DNA from: Nonomuraea typhae
GTDB lineage: Bacteria; Actinomycetota; Actinomycetes; Streptosporangiales; Streptosporangiaceae
Assembly: GCF_009760925.1 (NCBI RefSeq)
Contig: NZ_VRLV01000010.1
Coordinates: forward strand, 248,001-312,000
DNA: 64,000 bases
Direction of reading: 5' to 3'
Position numbers and translations under genes: made by a program. This document shows, piece by piece, positions 48,698 through 57,384 of the stretch. Numbering within the stretch: position 1 is the first letter of the stretch; each line of letters starts with the position of its first letter. The notes under the pieces are model-generated. The model ran no database searches. It saw only the letters and a program-made list of their open reading frames with translations, and was not told where the DNA came from.

Positions 48698-49371
48698 CAC
48701 ACGCCCTTCCCGCCGCCGTAGTCCACGGCGATCAGCGAGAGATCGTCGATCACCCCGCCCGCGACCGCGGCGCCCTCCAGGCGCCTGCTCACCTCGGCGA
48801 CGTCGTCCGTGGAGCTGAGCAGGTCCGCCAGCGTGACGTCGTCGACCCGGCTGTTGAGGCCGTCGGTGCACAGCAGGAGCCGGTCTCCCGCCCGCAGGTC
48901 GTGCACGGACACCTCCGGGGTGGCGAGGCCGGGCATGCCGACGTATCGGGTGAGCCGCCCCTCGTGGCTGTGGTCGTCGGTGAGGCGGCGCAGAACACCG
49001 TCGCGGGCGAGGTAGATCCGGCTGTCACCGAGGTGGACGGTCAAGGCGCGGTCGCCGCGGAGCAGCAGCAGCGCGATGGCAGCTCCCGTCGTGCCCTGGC
49101 CGAGCCGGGCGGTCCGCCGTACGCGCTCATTGAGGTCCGCGGCGACCGCCGAGACCTCCGCCGTGACCTCGGGCACGGTCAGGGTGGTGACGCGAGCGTG
49201 CACGTGCGCGGGGAACTCGTCGACGACCACCTGCGCGGTGGCGGCCGCGTCGGCGAGACCGCCGATGCCGTCGGCCACGATGAACGTGCCCTGCGCGGCG
49301 TCGGCGGCGAGGCGGTCCTGGTTCTCCGCGTGCAACCGGCCCTGCCGGGTGCGGGTGGCGTATGTGATCAC
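48697..49371 (-). CDS. PP2C-type protein phosphatase
   Basis: A 224-residue metal-dependent Ser/Thr phosphatase. Metal-binding motifs are ENQDRLAAD, FIVADGIGG, GDSRIYLARDG, CTDGLN and DDLSLIAVD. The GTG at 49371 has AGGAGG seven bases upstream and overlaps the FHA gene stop, and its own stop overlaps the kinase start. It is the likely antagonist of the adjacent kinase. Confidence 0.93.
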   Translation of the reverse strand: MITYATRTRQGRLHAENQDRLAADAAQGTFIVADGIGGLADAAATAQVVVDEFPAHVHARVTTLTVPEVTAEVSAVAADLNERVRRTARLGQGTTGAAIALLLLRGDRALTVHLGDSRIYLARDGVLRRLTDDHSHEGRLTRYVGMPGLATPEVSVHDLRAGDRLLLCTDGLNSRVDDVTLADLLSSTDDVAEVSRRLEGAAVAGGVIDDLSLIAVDYGGGKGV

Positions 49372-50132
49372 GATCGTCCTCCTGCCAGGTGGACGTTGAG
49401 GCGATAGCCGATGCCGGTCACCGTTTCCAGGACGCGCGGCGACGACGGGTCCGCCTCGACGCGGAGGCGCACGGCGCGGACGACCCCGGCGAGGTCCGCC
49501 CGGGTGTAGGAGCGGTGCGCGGGCCACTCCTCGGGCGCTCCCCACAGCGCGGTGATCAGCTCGGCGTGGTCGCAGGCCACCGCCGCGCCGCTCTGGCTGC
49601 GGCCGGCCATGTACCGCAGCAGCTGGTGGCCCTGCGGGCGGAGTCCGGTGATCAGCACGTCGCCGTCGGCGTCGCACCGGTACGCCCGGGCGGCGACCCA
49701 GTCGTACCTCAGGCACGGCCCGGCCGGAAGGACGTCGACCGGTGACTCGAACGGCGCGGGCTGCGTGGTGTGCGGGTCGAGGAACGTCAGCTCCCAGTAC
49801 TGCGGCTCCCCGTCGGAGGTCATGTCGCCGAGGATGAGGAACACGTCGCCGTGCTGGAGCCGTTTGCGCCCCTGAAGCCGCTCGGTGCACGTGCCGTGGC
49901 GCAGCAGGGTGCCGTTGACGCTGGCGTTGTCGGTCACGGACCAGATGCCGTCGGCCAGGTCCAGAGTGCAGTGCGACCGTCCGACCCAGCGCTGCGGATC
50001 CGGTTCGAGCACGATGCCGGGATCGTGCTCGGGGGCGCGACGGCCGACGGTGACCGGCCCGGTTCCCAGGCGGACGCCGTGCGTCACGCCGCTCGGGGAG
50101 CAGATGCGTAAGGTTGCTGATCTCTCCGGCAC
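49368..50132 (-). CDS. FHA domain fused to OmpR-like winged helix
   Basis: A 254-residue protein. The FHA domain (about 5-100) has VTVGRRAPEHD, RSHCTLDL and SVNGTLLRHG, the residues that bind phosphothreonine. The C-terminal part (about 145-254) is an OmpR/PhoB-type winged helix with ELITALWG and RVLETVTGIGYRLNV. A phosphorylation signal could thus be read directly into transcription. The GTG at 50132 has GAGGGG six bases upstream and starts three bases after the preceding stop. It is probably the output of the kinase and phosphatase of this operon. Confidence 0.85.
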   Translation of the reverse strand: MPERSATLRICSPSGVTHGVRLGTGPVTVGRRAPEHDPGIVLEPDPQRWVGRSHCTLDLADGIWSVTDNASVNGTLLRHGTCTERLQGRKRLQHGDVFLILGDMTSDGEPQYWELTFLDPHTTQPAPFESPVDVLPAGPCLRYDWVAARAYRCDADGDVLITGLRPQGHQLLRYMAGRSQSGAAVACDHAELITALWGAPEEWPAHRSYTRADLAGVVRAVRLRVEADPSSPRVLETVTGIGYRLNVHLAGGRS

Positions 50133-50134
50133 GG

Positions 50135-52336
50135 CTAACCCCTCATCGGCTTGTTGTCGGTCCGGTAGATCAGGCAGGTCGCATATCGAGGCTCCTTCGT
50201 GCCGGTGAAAAAGCTCTTGCTGGGCCACACGGTGTGGACGGTGCGAGAAGCGGTGTGCCGTGACTTGCCCAATCGCAGGCAAGCCGCCTCCGCCTTGGCG
50301 AGGACTCTTTTCTGGCCCGGCCATTTCGTGCCGCGCTTGTACAGCACGGGATAGCCGAGAATCCTGGCCCAGTGCGCCTGTGAGCAAAGGACGATGGAGA
50401 GATAGAACACCGTCCTCTTGAAGTCTTTCTTGGTCCGCACGCAACTCCCTACAGGCGCGTTGGCCCAGATCACATGCGACGACAGTTCCATCCGGGTCGC
50501 GACGTCGTCCGGCAGCGGCCCTTTGAGCCGAATCACCCGTCCGGACGTCAGCAGAGCGTTGTCGGCGCGGTGCACGATGCAGGTCGCATGCTTTCCGCCG
50601 GATTTCCAGAACGCGTAGTCCGGATACAGGTACGCGAACTCATAGCTCGCGGGCAGTTGCTGGTAGTCGAGCATCCGGCCGCAGTGGAATCGCGACAACG
50701 CGATGGCCTGGTCATGGCCGGGGTAGTCCGCGGTCCGGCTCAAGCCGGGATAGCCCAGGACCTCGCCCCAGTGCGGCTCGTCACAGGGCACGGTCGGTAC
50801 GCCCGGCTTCTTTTCGAAGTCGTCCCAGCCCTGCTTGGTCGCGAGGCACGTCCCGGCCGGCGCGTTGTCCTTGCTGCTATAGGCCGACAGCATCGCGAGC
50901 TCGGGCGGCTGCTTGGTCTTCTCAAGGGTCGCGGTCACGGTGGCTGTAGGAGTCACGACCGGGGGTGTGGGCGCCGAGGCCACGCTCATGTCGATCATCC
51001 ACACGACGACCAGGATCACCGCCACGGCGAAGGCGATGATCACCCCCCAGCGGATCCGGCGTGCCCGCACCGGAGAAGGCGACCACGCCGGCCGAGAGGG
51101 GGCCCGCCTGGGCCGGCGGGTCGCGGTCTTGCCCGCGTTGCCCGTGCGCCAGACCAGCGGCCCGTCCCAGGTGTCCGCCTGGTCGAGCAGTTCCGCCAGG
51201 GCGCCCGATCCGGCGCCGTCACCGGCCTGCGCGAGAAGCTGGCGCAGCACCGACTTCGCCGCGCGGCTCTGCCCCGCCGCCACCAGTTGCTTGACCTGGT
51301 TCCCGACCTGGTCCAGCGCCTTGACGAGCTGGTCCAGCTCGGCGAGGTTCCTTCCGAGGAGCTGACGCAGCGTGCCGTCGTCGGTGACGCCCTGGGCCAG
51401 GGTGAGCCACTCGCGGGCGGCCGCGTCGTCCAGCACCCCGGATGCGCAGATCACGCTGTGGGCGCTGTTGTTGATCGCGGTGGCGGCATCGTCGCGCGCG
51501 TTGGCGACGCGGTGGTGCTGGCCGCGCGGGAAAAGGCCGTCCAGGCGGTTCAGCAGGGGCAGGACCGAGTTCTGCACCGCTGTCACGGTCTTGTACGGGT
51601 CACCGGCGTCGACCGCCTGCTTGAGCTGGGCCTGAAGGGTCTCGAACAGCGGCGCCGCGATGCTCTCGAACTCGTCGTCGAGCACGCTGGACGGCACCGG
51701 CCAGGCACGCGCGGCCTCGGCCAGCCGCGCCGGATCGTCCGCGGAGGCGGCCAGCTCCACCAGCGGCTTCACCAGAAAGGCAGCCAGCTCGGGACGCAGC
51801 AGGTCGACCGCAGAATCGTCGAGGCGCCGGTCGTCCAGCCTCTGGATGCGGTGCCGTACATGATCCCAGAAGGCGGCGCGGCGCAGGAGAGCCGCCCACT
51901 GCCGCCCGGCCTCGCCCCAGAGGCGGGCGAGCTCGCGCTGCTGGGCCGCGTCCGGGGCGGTGAGCTGGGCCTCCCGGTCGAGTGCGGCGCTGTGCGCACG
52001 GACGGCGGCGTCATGATCCAGATGCAGCGACCGGGTGCACGAACAGGTGGTATCGGGCGCGTCCCAGTGCCAGAACAGTTCGTGGACCAGCCGCCGCGGG
52101 GCGTCGCGGATCCGGTCGAAGGCGACCCGGAACTCGTCCGCGTCCCCGTCCAGATCGGTGTCCGCGCCCGCCGACATCGCGGCGCTGACCCGCTGCTGCC
52201 GCCCGCGGACGGTCCCGGCGTCGGCCAGGGTTCCCAGCCCCGTGACGCGGAACGCGTTGCGCCGGTACATCTTCGGACCGGCGATCTCCCAGAGCTCGGC
52301 CACCACGGCAGCATTCCGGTCGCTAGATCGTGACAT
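50135..52336 (-). CDS. Single-pass membrane protein with two septum-formation-like domains
   Basis: A 733-residue protein, first gene of the seven-gene operon. Residues 1-400 are cytoplasmic and helical; YRRNAFRVTGLGTLAD near the N-terminus is reminiscent of a J-domain-like start but lacks HPD. A transmembrane helix lies at about 428-450. The external part has two repeats resembling septum-formation domains: APAGTCLATKQGWDD with VPCDEPHWGEVLGY, and APVGSCVRTKKDF with LCSQAHWARILGY. Each has a Cys pair probably forming a disulfide. The ATG at 52336 has GGAGAGG upstream. It may connect the chaperone-kinase system to the envelope. Confidence 0.75.
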   Translation of the reverse strand: MSRSSDRNAAVVAELWEIAGPKMYRRNAFRVTGLGTLADAGTVRGRQQRVSAAMSAGADTDLDGDADEFRVAFDRIRDAPRRLVHELFWHWDAPDTTCSCTRSLHLDHDAAVRAHSAALDREAQLTAPDAAQQRELARLWGEAGRQWAALLRRAAFWDHVRHRIQRLDDRRLDDSAVDLLRPELAAFLVKPLVELAASADDPARLAEAARAWPVPSSVLDDEFESIAAPLFETLQAQLKQAVDAGDPYKTVTAVQNSVLPLLNRLDGLFPRGQHHRVANARDDAATAINNSAHSVICASGVLDDAAAREWLTLAQGVTDDGTLRQLLGRNLAELDQLVKALDQVGNQVKQLVAAGQSRAAKSVLRQLLAQAGDGAGSGALAELLDQADTWDGPLVWRTGNAGKTATRRPRRAPSRPAWSPSPVRARRIRWGVIIAFAVAVILVVVWMIDMSVASAPTPPVVTPTATVTATLEKTKQPPELAMLSAYSSKDNAPAGTCLATKQGWDDFEKKPGVPTVPCDEPHWGEVLGYPGLSRTADYPGHDQAIALSRFHCGRMLDYQQLPASYEFAYLYPDYAFWKSGGKHATCIVHRADNALLTSGRVIRLKGPLPDDVATRMELSSHVIWANAPVGSCVRTKKDFKRTVFYLSIVLCSQAHWARILGYPVLYKRGTKWPGQKRVLAKAEAACLRLGKSRHTASRTVHTVWPSKSFFTGTKEPRYATCLIYRTDNKPMRG

Positions 52337-52802
52337 GTCCTCTCCACGCGGATTGAGCAGCTCGGGGTTGTCCGTCGGTTGTCAGCTTCACAAGGCCCCT
52401 CGGTGACAGTCCGTAGAAAGCGGATGGAAGCCACATGGACGCCGCCGGAACCACACGGTCAGCACGATCACGCTGTACGGCGGAGCCGCCCCAGCACGAC
52501 CACTTCAAGACCCAAATTGACAGGTGATCACGCCATATTTCATGATCCCTATCGCTACCCTTAGGCGAAATTCAACTCACCTCGACTACCTCATGTCAAT
52601 AAACTTCGCGAAATTCACCAACATGCCATTTGTTGTGCGTTTTATCCATTAGATGGCGATTTCGTGCTGCTTGGAGAGACCGGCTATTATGAGCCTCGCT
52701 CCTTTGCAGGGGTGCCGGGTTTCAGGATCCGCCCGCCTTTCCGGGACCCGTCCCGGCCCGATCGGTACCCTGGCCCGGTCGATCGAGGATCGGGGGAACT
52801 TC
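52337..52802. other. AT-rich intergenic region
   Basis: No supported gene occurs here. Bases 52500-52660 are markedly AT-rich for this genome (CCATATTTCATGATCCCTAT, TTTTATCCATTAGATGG), with a TTGACA at 52517-52522. It probably holds divergent promoters for the Hsp70 operon (leftward) and the 193-residue protein (rightward). I see no repeat or known operator. Confidence 0.5.
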
Positions 52803-53384
52803 GTGAAGGACCATGGGCAGGTCGTCGCCGAGCTGACGGCGGACATCCGGGCGGCGCGGCCCGCGATGACCCGCGTCGCCGCCGGCGTACGGGAACTCCT
52901 GGAAACGGGGGCCTGGCAGGAGTTCACCGGCCCAGGGGGCGAGCTCGTGGAGCACGGCGAGCTCGTGGAGTTCGTCACCGCCGACCCGCCCCGCGGCCTG
53001 GGAATCACCCCCGGGCTGATGCGCGCCCTCGTGGCGGAGGACCTCGACACGGCGGCCCGGCTGGATCAGGCGCTGCTGGCGGCACCCGCGGTGACCTCCG
53101 CGGTGACCTCCGCGCCTCCCGCGGAGGCGCAGGAGGCGCAGGAGGAGACCCCGGCCCGCGAGACGCCCGCGCTGCGCCGCCTGCGGGAGGATGCGCCCGC
53201 CCTGCACAGCAGGGTCGTCGCCGGGGAGATGAGCACGAACGCGGCAATGGTCCAGGCTGGCTTCCGCCCCAAGACGATCAGCGTGCCGGTGTCCAGGCCG
53301 GAGACCGCGGCGCGGGCGCTGCGTAACAACATGCCCAGGCAGGACCTGGTCGAGCTGGTGAACCTGCTGTCGGCGGAGCTGTGA
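52803..53384 (+). CDS. Hypothetical actinobacterial protein
   Basis: A 193-residue soluble protein I cannot name. The N-terminus is helical (KDHGQVVAELTADIRAARPA), there is an Ala/Glu/Pro-rich linker near residue 105, and the C-terminal half has a helix-turn-helix-like stretch (HSRVVAGEMSTNAAMVQAGF). The similarity of that stretch to ParB- or phage-type adaptor helices is only impressionistic. The GTG at 52803 has GGGGAAC four bases upstream. It is convergent with the P450 gene, 17 bases apart. Confidence 0.6.
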   Translation: MKDHGQVVAELTADIRAARPAMTRVAAGVRELLETGAWQEFTGPGGELVEHGELVEFVTADPPRGLGITPGLMRALVAEDLDTAARLDQALLAAPAVTSAVTSAPPAEAQEAQEETPARETPALRRLREDAPALHSRVVAGEMSTNAAMVQAGFRPKTISVPVSRPETAARALRNNMPRQDLVELVNLLSAEL

Positions 53385-53400
53385 TCCGACCGGGGAAGCG

Positions 53401-56400
53401 TCAGGCGAAGACGTCCTGCTGATAGCGGCCCTCGGCCTCGAGGGCCGCCAGCCACGTCTCGCCCTCCGCAGCACTAGACCCCGTTTTATCCCGATAGATC
53501 GCGATAAATGCCGAGCGTACGGCCGGCGCCATCCGCAGCCCGTCACCACAGACGTACACGTGCGCCCCCTCCCCCAGCAACGCCCACACCCGATCCCCGT
53601 CGGCCAGCACCTCGTCCTGAACCAGCCGCCCGTCCCGCGCGGAGAACGCCACCCGGGCGTCGGGCGCCCAGGCCGTCACGTCATCCCGGTACAGCCAGTC
53701 GTGATCAGGATGCCGGCACCCGGTGAAGACGGCGCACTCCCCCGAGGCCCCCCGAAGCGCCCGATCCTCCAGAAAGCCCCGCAACGGCGCGAACCCCGTC
53801 CCTGGCCCCACCAGGATGACCGGCGTCGAGGGATCGGCCGGCAGCCGGAACGGCGGAGCCGGCACCCGGACGTAGCCGTAGAAGACCTCGCCCGCGCCCA
53901 GCCCCGCCAGGTAGGCCGAGCACATGCCCCGATACGCCCCCGCTCCCGACCAGGCCGCCCCCTCCACGAGCCCCACGGTGAGCCGGATCCGCCCGGGCGC
54001 GGCCAGCGGCGAGGACGAGGCGGAGTAGTACCGCGGTTTGATCGGCCCGGCCGTTTCCAGGAAGACCTCCAGCGGCAGCGAGATCGCCGGGAACCGCTCC
54101 AGCAACGCCAGCACCGAGACCCGTTTGGCCAGAATGTCCTCGGCGTAGTCCCGGGACAGGGAGGAGAGCTGCCGCGTGGTCCAGGGGCACTCGGTGCGGG
54201 CGGCCAGCGTCGCCAGATCGCCGCGCGTGGCGACCTGCTGAAGCTCCGCGAAGTCGGTCAGCAGCAGCCCCGCGGTCACCGGCGTGCCGACGGGCAGATA
54301 GGTGGCCCCCTGCGCGCGCAGCCGTACCACCTGATCACGCGGCACCCGCAGCGTCCGCAGCGCCCACTCCACCAGCTCGGGGTCGTTCTTGGCGAACACC
54401 GCCAGATGATCACCGGCCTCGTAGGTCACGCCTTCCGGCAACTCGGCCACGATCGTGCGGACGCCGGCCCGCGGCGCCTCCTTCGAGAAGTCCCAGAGCC
54501 CGTCCGGGTCGCCGGTCAGCTCCTCGTTGGAGACCACCCGGAGAGGGACGGCCCGCTCGGAGACGACCGTCGGCCGCACCTCGGCCTCGGTGAGCACCTC
54601 CAGGGAGTACCGCGGCCCGCCGGCGCTGGCGGAGTACTCCCACGCGAGAGCCGCCCAGAGCCCCGCCATCCAGGAGGAGACGTCCCCGTCGAAGTCCCCG
54701 TCCGCGTCCGCCTCTCCCCGGTCGACCAGGGGTACGGCTCCCGCCGCCACGAGCTTGTCGAAGGCCCGGCGCGGGAAGTCCTGGTAGGTGGGCCACTGCG
54801 TGTTGCCGCAGCCGAGCACCGCCAGCCGTACGCCGGAAAGGTCGGGCAGGTCGGCGAGCGCATCGAAACGCTGGGCGTTGTCCGGGGCCCGCCCGTTGTA
54901 GGAGGAGGCGACGACCACGAGCAGGCCCTCCTGAGGCGGCCGGAGGTCGTCCAGAGGGGTGAGGGTGGTGGCGAAACCGGCCTGACCGGCCCGTGCGGCC
55001 AGGCGTTCGGCCAGGTCGGAGCAGGTGCCCAGGTTGGAGCCGTAGGCGACCGTGAGGGGGACGCCGGTGACGGCGAGATCCGGCCGCACCTCGGAGGGGG
55101 CGCTCTCGACGAGCGCCGCGCCGCGCTCGTGCGGCTTGCGGTCACGGACCCGGACCGTGAAGCCGTCCGGTTTGAGGGTGAGCATCTGCTTGGTCCGCAT
55201 CTTGTACGCCGTGGGGTCGGCGACGGCGAAGCGGCGCAGGATCATGGCCAGGGCCAGTCTGGCCTCGGTGAGAGCGAACTGGCGGCCGATGCAGGCCCGC
55301 TCCCCGTTCCCGAAAGGCTTGTAGGCCGCCTTGTAATGAGATTTCCGGTTCTCCGGCAGCCACCGATCGATGTCGAACTCCTCCGGCCGCTCCCACGCCT
55401 TCGGATGCCGGTGCAACGATGGCAGCACGACCACCGCCGGCTGCCCGGCCCGCACCGGGAAGCGGCCGATCGTGGTGTCCGAGAAGGCCGTGACCGAGAA
55501 CGCCGGGATCGGCGACCACACCCGCAGCGTCTCCTCCAGCACCCGCGCGATCACGTCCAGTTTCATGATCGCCTCGTACGTGGGCGGCTCGTCACCCGGC
55601 AGCAGCGCGTCCACCTCGGCGTACGCCCGCGCCAGCGTGTGCGGATCCCGCAGCAGGTTGTACAGCGCGAACGACAGCAGCCCGCTGGTCGTCTCGTGCC
55701 CGGCGATGAGGAACGTGATGACCTGGTCGCGGATGTTGGCGTCGCTCAGCCGTTCCCCGGTGCGCGGGTCGGACGCCTCCAGCATGAGCCCGAGCAGGTC
55801 CGAGGCCCCGCTCGGCTGCGCGGCACGCCGCCGGATGACCTCCTCGACGAGAGTGCGCATGGTCTGGATGTCCCGCTGGAACGCCTCCTCCCGCTTGCGC
55901 AGCATCTTGGTGACCACGGGCGGCTGGCGCAGCCGTACCATCGCCTCGGTCAGCGCCCCGCCCATCGCCTGCAGGAACGGGTGCAGCTCCGGCTGGTCGA
56001 AGGAACGGAAGCGATACCCGAAGCCGGTCAGCGAGATCGTGTCCAGGGTCAGCCGGGTCATGTCGTCGGGGACGGGCAGGTCCTCGCCCTGACGACCGGC
56101 CCACGACTCGATCAGCTGCTCGGCCACCTCCAGCATCTGCGGAAAGTAGGCCCGCATCGAACGCTGGCTGAAGGCGGGCATGAGGATGCGGTGCGCGTGC
56201 CCCCAGGCGGGCTCGTCGTGCCGGGCGGTGAACAACGCGTCGCCGGCCAGGTCGCGCAGGAACGACAGCGGCGGCTCGATGCCCTTGTAGAAGCGGCTCT
56301 CGTCACACAGTTCGGCGACCAGATCGGGGTCGTAGACGAACAGGACGTCCTTGCCCAGGAGGGTCAGCTTGAACAGGCCCTCGTCGTAGCGTGCGGCCAG

Positions 56401-56484
56401 TTCGTCGAAGTAGGCGGCGGGCGAGTGCGCGGGCACCTGCAGCGTGTTGCCGAGCAGCGGCAGGCCGGGCGGCGAGGGGATCAT
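53401..56484 (-). CDS. CYP102-type self-sufficient cytochrome P450/reductase
   Basis: A 1027-residue fusion like P450 BM3. Heme domain (1-460): I-helix AGHETTSG, ExxR in ETLRVW, heme-ligand loop FGNGERACIG. The Phe equivalent to BM3 Phe87 is in GDALFT (residue 85). BM3 Arg47 and Tyr51, which hold the fatty-acid carboxylate, align with Lys45 and Phe49. FMN domain (about 480-620) has AYGSNLGT; the FAD/NADPH domain (about 650-1027) has RYYSASSSP, GPGTGFAPLRG and VYVCGDG. It hydroxylates fatty acids or similar chains with electrons from NADPH. I chose the ATG at 56484 (GGAG six bases upstream) over 56508. It is divergent from a TetR regulator. Confidence 0.95.
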   Translation of the reverse strand: MIPSPPGLPLLGNTLQVPAHSPAAYFDELAARYDEGLFKLTLLGKDVLFVYDPDLVAELCDESRFYKGIEPPLSFLRDLAGDALFTARHDEPAWGHAHRILMPAFSQRSMRAYFPQMLEVAEQLIESWAGRQGEDLPVPDDMTRLTLDTISLTGFGYRFRSFDQPELHPFLQAMGGALTEAMVRLRQPPVVTKMLRKREEAFQRDIQTMRTLVEEVIRRRAAQPSGASDLLGLMLEASDPRTGERLSDANIRDQVITFLIAGHETTSGLLSFALYNLLRDPHTLARAYAEVDALLPGDEPPTYEAIMKLDVIARVLEETLRVWSPIPAFSVTAFSDTTIGRFPVRAGQPAVVVLPSLHRHPKAWERPEEFDIDRWLPENRKSHYKAAYKPFGNGERACIGRQFALTEARLALAMILRRFAVADPTAYKMRTKQMLTLKPDGFTVRVRDRKPHERGAALVESAPSEVRPDLAVTGVPLTVAYGSNLGTCSDLAERLAARAGQAGFATTLTPLDDLRPPQEGLLVVVASSYNGRAPDNAQRFDALADLPDLSGVRLAVLGCGNTQWPTYQDFPRRAFDKLVAAGAVPLVDRGEADADGDFDGDVSSWMAGLWAALAWEYSASAGGPRYSLEVLTEAEVRPTVVSERAVPLRVVSNEELTGDPDGLWDFSKEAPRAGVRTIVAELPEGVTYEAGDHLAVFAKNDPELVEWALRTLRVPRDQVVRLRAQGATYLPVGTPVTAGLLLTDFAELQQVATRGDLATLAARTECPWTTRQLSSLSRDYAEDILAKRVSVLALLERFPAISLPLEVFLETAGPIKPRYYSASSSPLAAPGRIRLTVGLVEGAAWSGAGAYRGMCSAYLAGLGAGEVFYGYVRVPAPPFRLPADPSTPVILVGPGTGFAPLRGFLEDRALRGASGECAVFTGCRHPDHDWLYRDDVTAWAPDARVAFSARDGRLVQDEVLADGDRVWALLGEGAHVYVCGDGLRMAPAVRSAFIAIYRDKTGSSAAEGETWLAALEAEGRYQQDVFA

Positions 56485-56505
56485 GAGCGCTCCAGACGAG
56501 TCAGC

Positions 56506-56542
56506 CATACACCGTATGGGTGACGCTACCATACGGTGTATG
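56506..56542. promoter_or_regulatory. Large palindromic operator between P450 and TetR genes
   Basis: CATACACCGTATGG (56506-56519) and CCATACGGTGTATG (56529-56542) are perfect inverted repeats separated by 9 bases. Each arm contains its own near-palindrome CATAC-N3-GTATG. The right arm overlaps the tetR start codon at 56540, so binding would block tetR directly and close the P450 promoter. It should bind two TetR dimers. Confidence 0.9.
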
Positions 56543-57103
56543 GCAGTTGGTCCGCGAAGGGGCGTCCCCCTCACCCGGGAAGAGATCTACGCCGCCGCGT
56601 GGCGGCTCATCGACGCCGGCGGCGTGGAGGCGCTGTCCATGCGCAAGCTCGCCGCCGAGCTGGCCGTCAACCCGATGTCGCTCTACCACCACATCGAGAA
56701 CAAGACGGCCCTGCTGCACGAGCTCTGCCTCAGGGTCGGCGAGCAGATGGCGCCACCGCCCGACGACGGCTCCCCCTGGCAGGAGCAACTCCTGGCACTG
56801 GGACACGTCTACCGCGAGCTCGCCCACGCGCACCCGGCGCTCTGGCAGTACGTGTTCAACCACCCCGAGGTGATGAGCGCCCAACAGGGCGGGCTGTGGG
56901 AGGCGCTCGACCGCATCCTGCTCCTGGCCGGAATACCGGAGCACGACCTGCGCACGATCGCGGAGATCCTCAGCGCCTTCGTCAGCGGCTTCATCGTCTC
57001 CGAGTCGACCGGCGGCGTCCGACCCGACACCTTCGATCAGGCCGCGGCCCTGCTCATCGGCGCCCTCGAAGCGCACATCAGGGCAGGCCGTACTTCCTCC
57101 TGA
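56540..57103 (+). CDS. TetR-family repressor of the P450
   Basis: A 187-residue repressor. The helix-turn-helix is in the N-terminal 55 residues (REEIYAAAWRLIDAGGVEAL and VNPMSLYHHIENKTALL), followed by a TetR C-terminal ligand domain with AHPALWQYVF. The start ATG at 56540 lies inside the palindromic operator and lacks a ribosome site; leaderless translation is possible. By analogy with BM3R1 it should repress the divergent P450 until a fatty acid or xenobiotic binds. The 3' end overlaps the convergent WXG100-like gene by 26 bases. Confidence 0.9.
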   Translation: MAVGPRRGVPLTREEIYAAAWRLIDAGGVEALSMRKLAAELAVNPMSLYHHIENKTALLHELCLRVGEQMAPPPDDGSPWQEQLLALGHVYRELAHAHPALWQYVFNHPEVMSAQQGGLWEALDRILLLAGIPEHDLRTIAEILSAFVSGFIVSESTGGVRPDTFDQAAALLIGALEAHIRAGRTSS

Positions 57104-57380
57104 TCGAGGCGGCCTCCTCCTCGGTCACCTCGCTCGGGGTACGGCTCAGCGCCTGACGCAGCTCATCCATGATCGCCTGCCCGGACGTGCGGGCCCGGCT
57201 GGCGTACTGGGTGAGCTGGGCCTCGAACTGCTGAGCCGTCTTACCGGTCCAGACCTTGCCGGTGTGGAACAACCGCGAAGGGCGGTCGACGTCGGCGTCG
57301 ATCTGGTCGATCATGGGGCCGATCGTGAGCATGGCCTGCTGGAGCGCCTCATGCAGCGGATTGCGCACCATTGGGGCCAT
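57078..57380 (-). CDS. WXG100-like small secretion-associated protein
   Basis: A 100-residue helical protein with two long helices and a turn containing VWTG (residues 43-46), a variant of the ESAT-6/WXG motif. The spacing and length match WXG100 substrates of type VII secretion. A charged C-terminal segment (SEVTEEEAASIRRKYGLP) might act as a secretion signal, although the usual YxxxD/E is not clear. It lies four bases after the lipoprotein gene and is the third gene of the unit. Confidence 0.7.
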   Translation of the reverse strand: MAPMVRNPLHEALQQAMLTIGPMIDQIDADVDRPSRLFHTGKVWTGKTAQQFEAQLTQYASRARTSGQAIMDELRQALSRTPSEVTEEEAASIRRKYGLP

Positions 57381-57384
57381 GGGC

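Noticed and set aside
50135-52336. True DnaJ protein in the Hsp70 operon
   Set aside because: The N-terminal NAFRVTGL stretch resembles a J-domain start, but no HPD motif follows.
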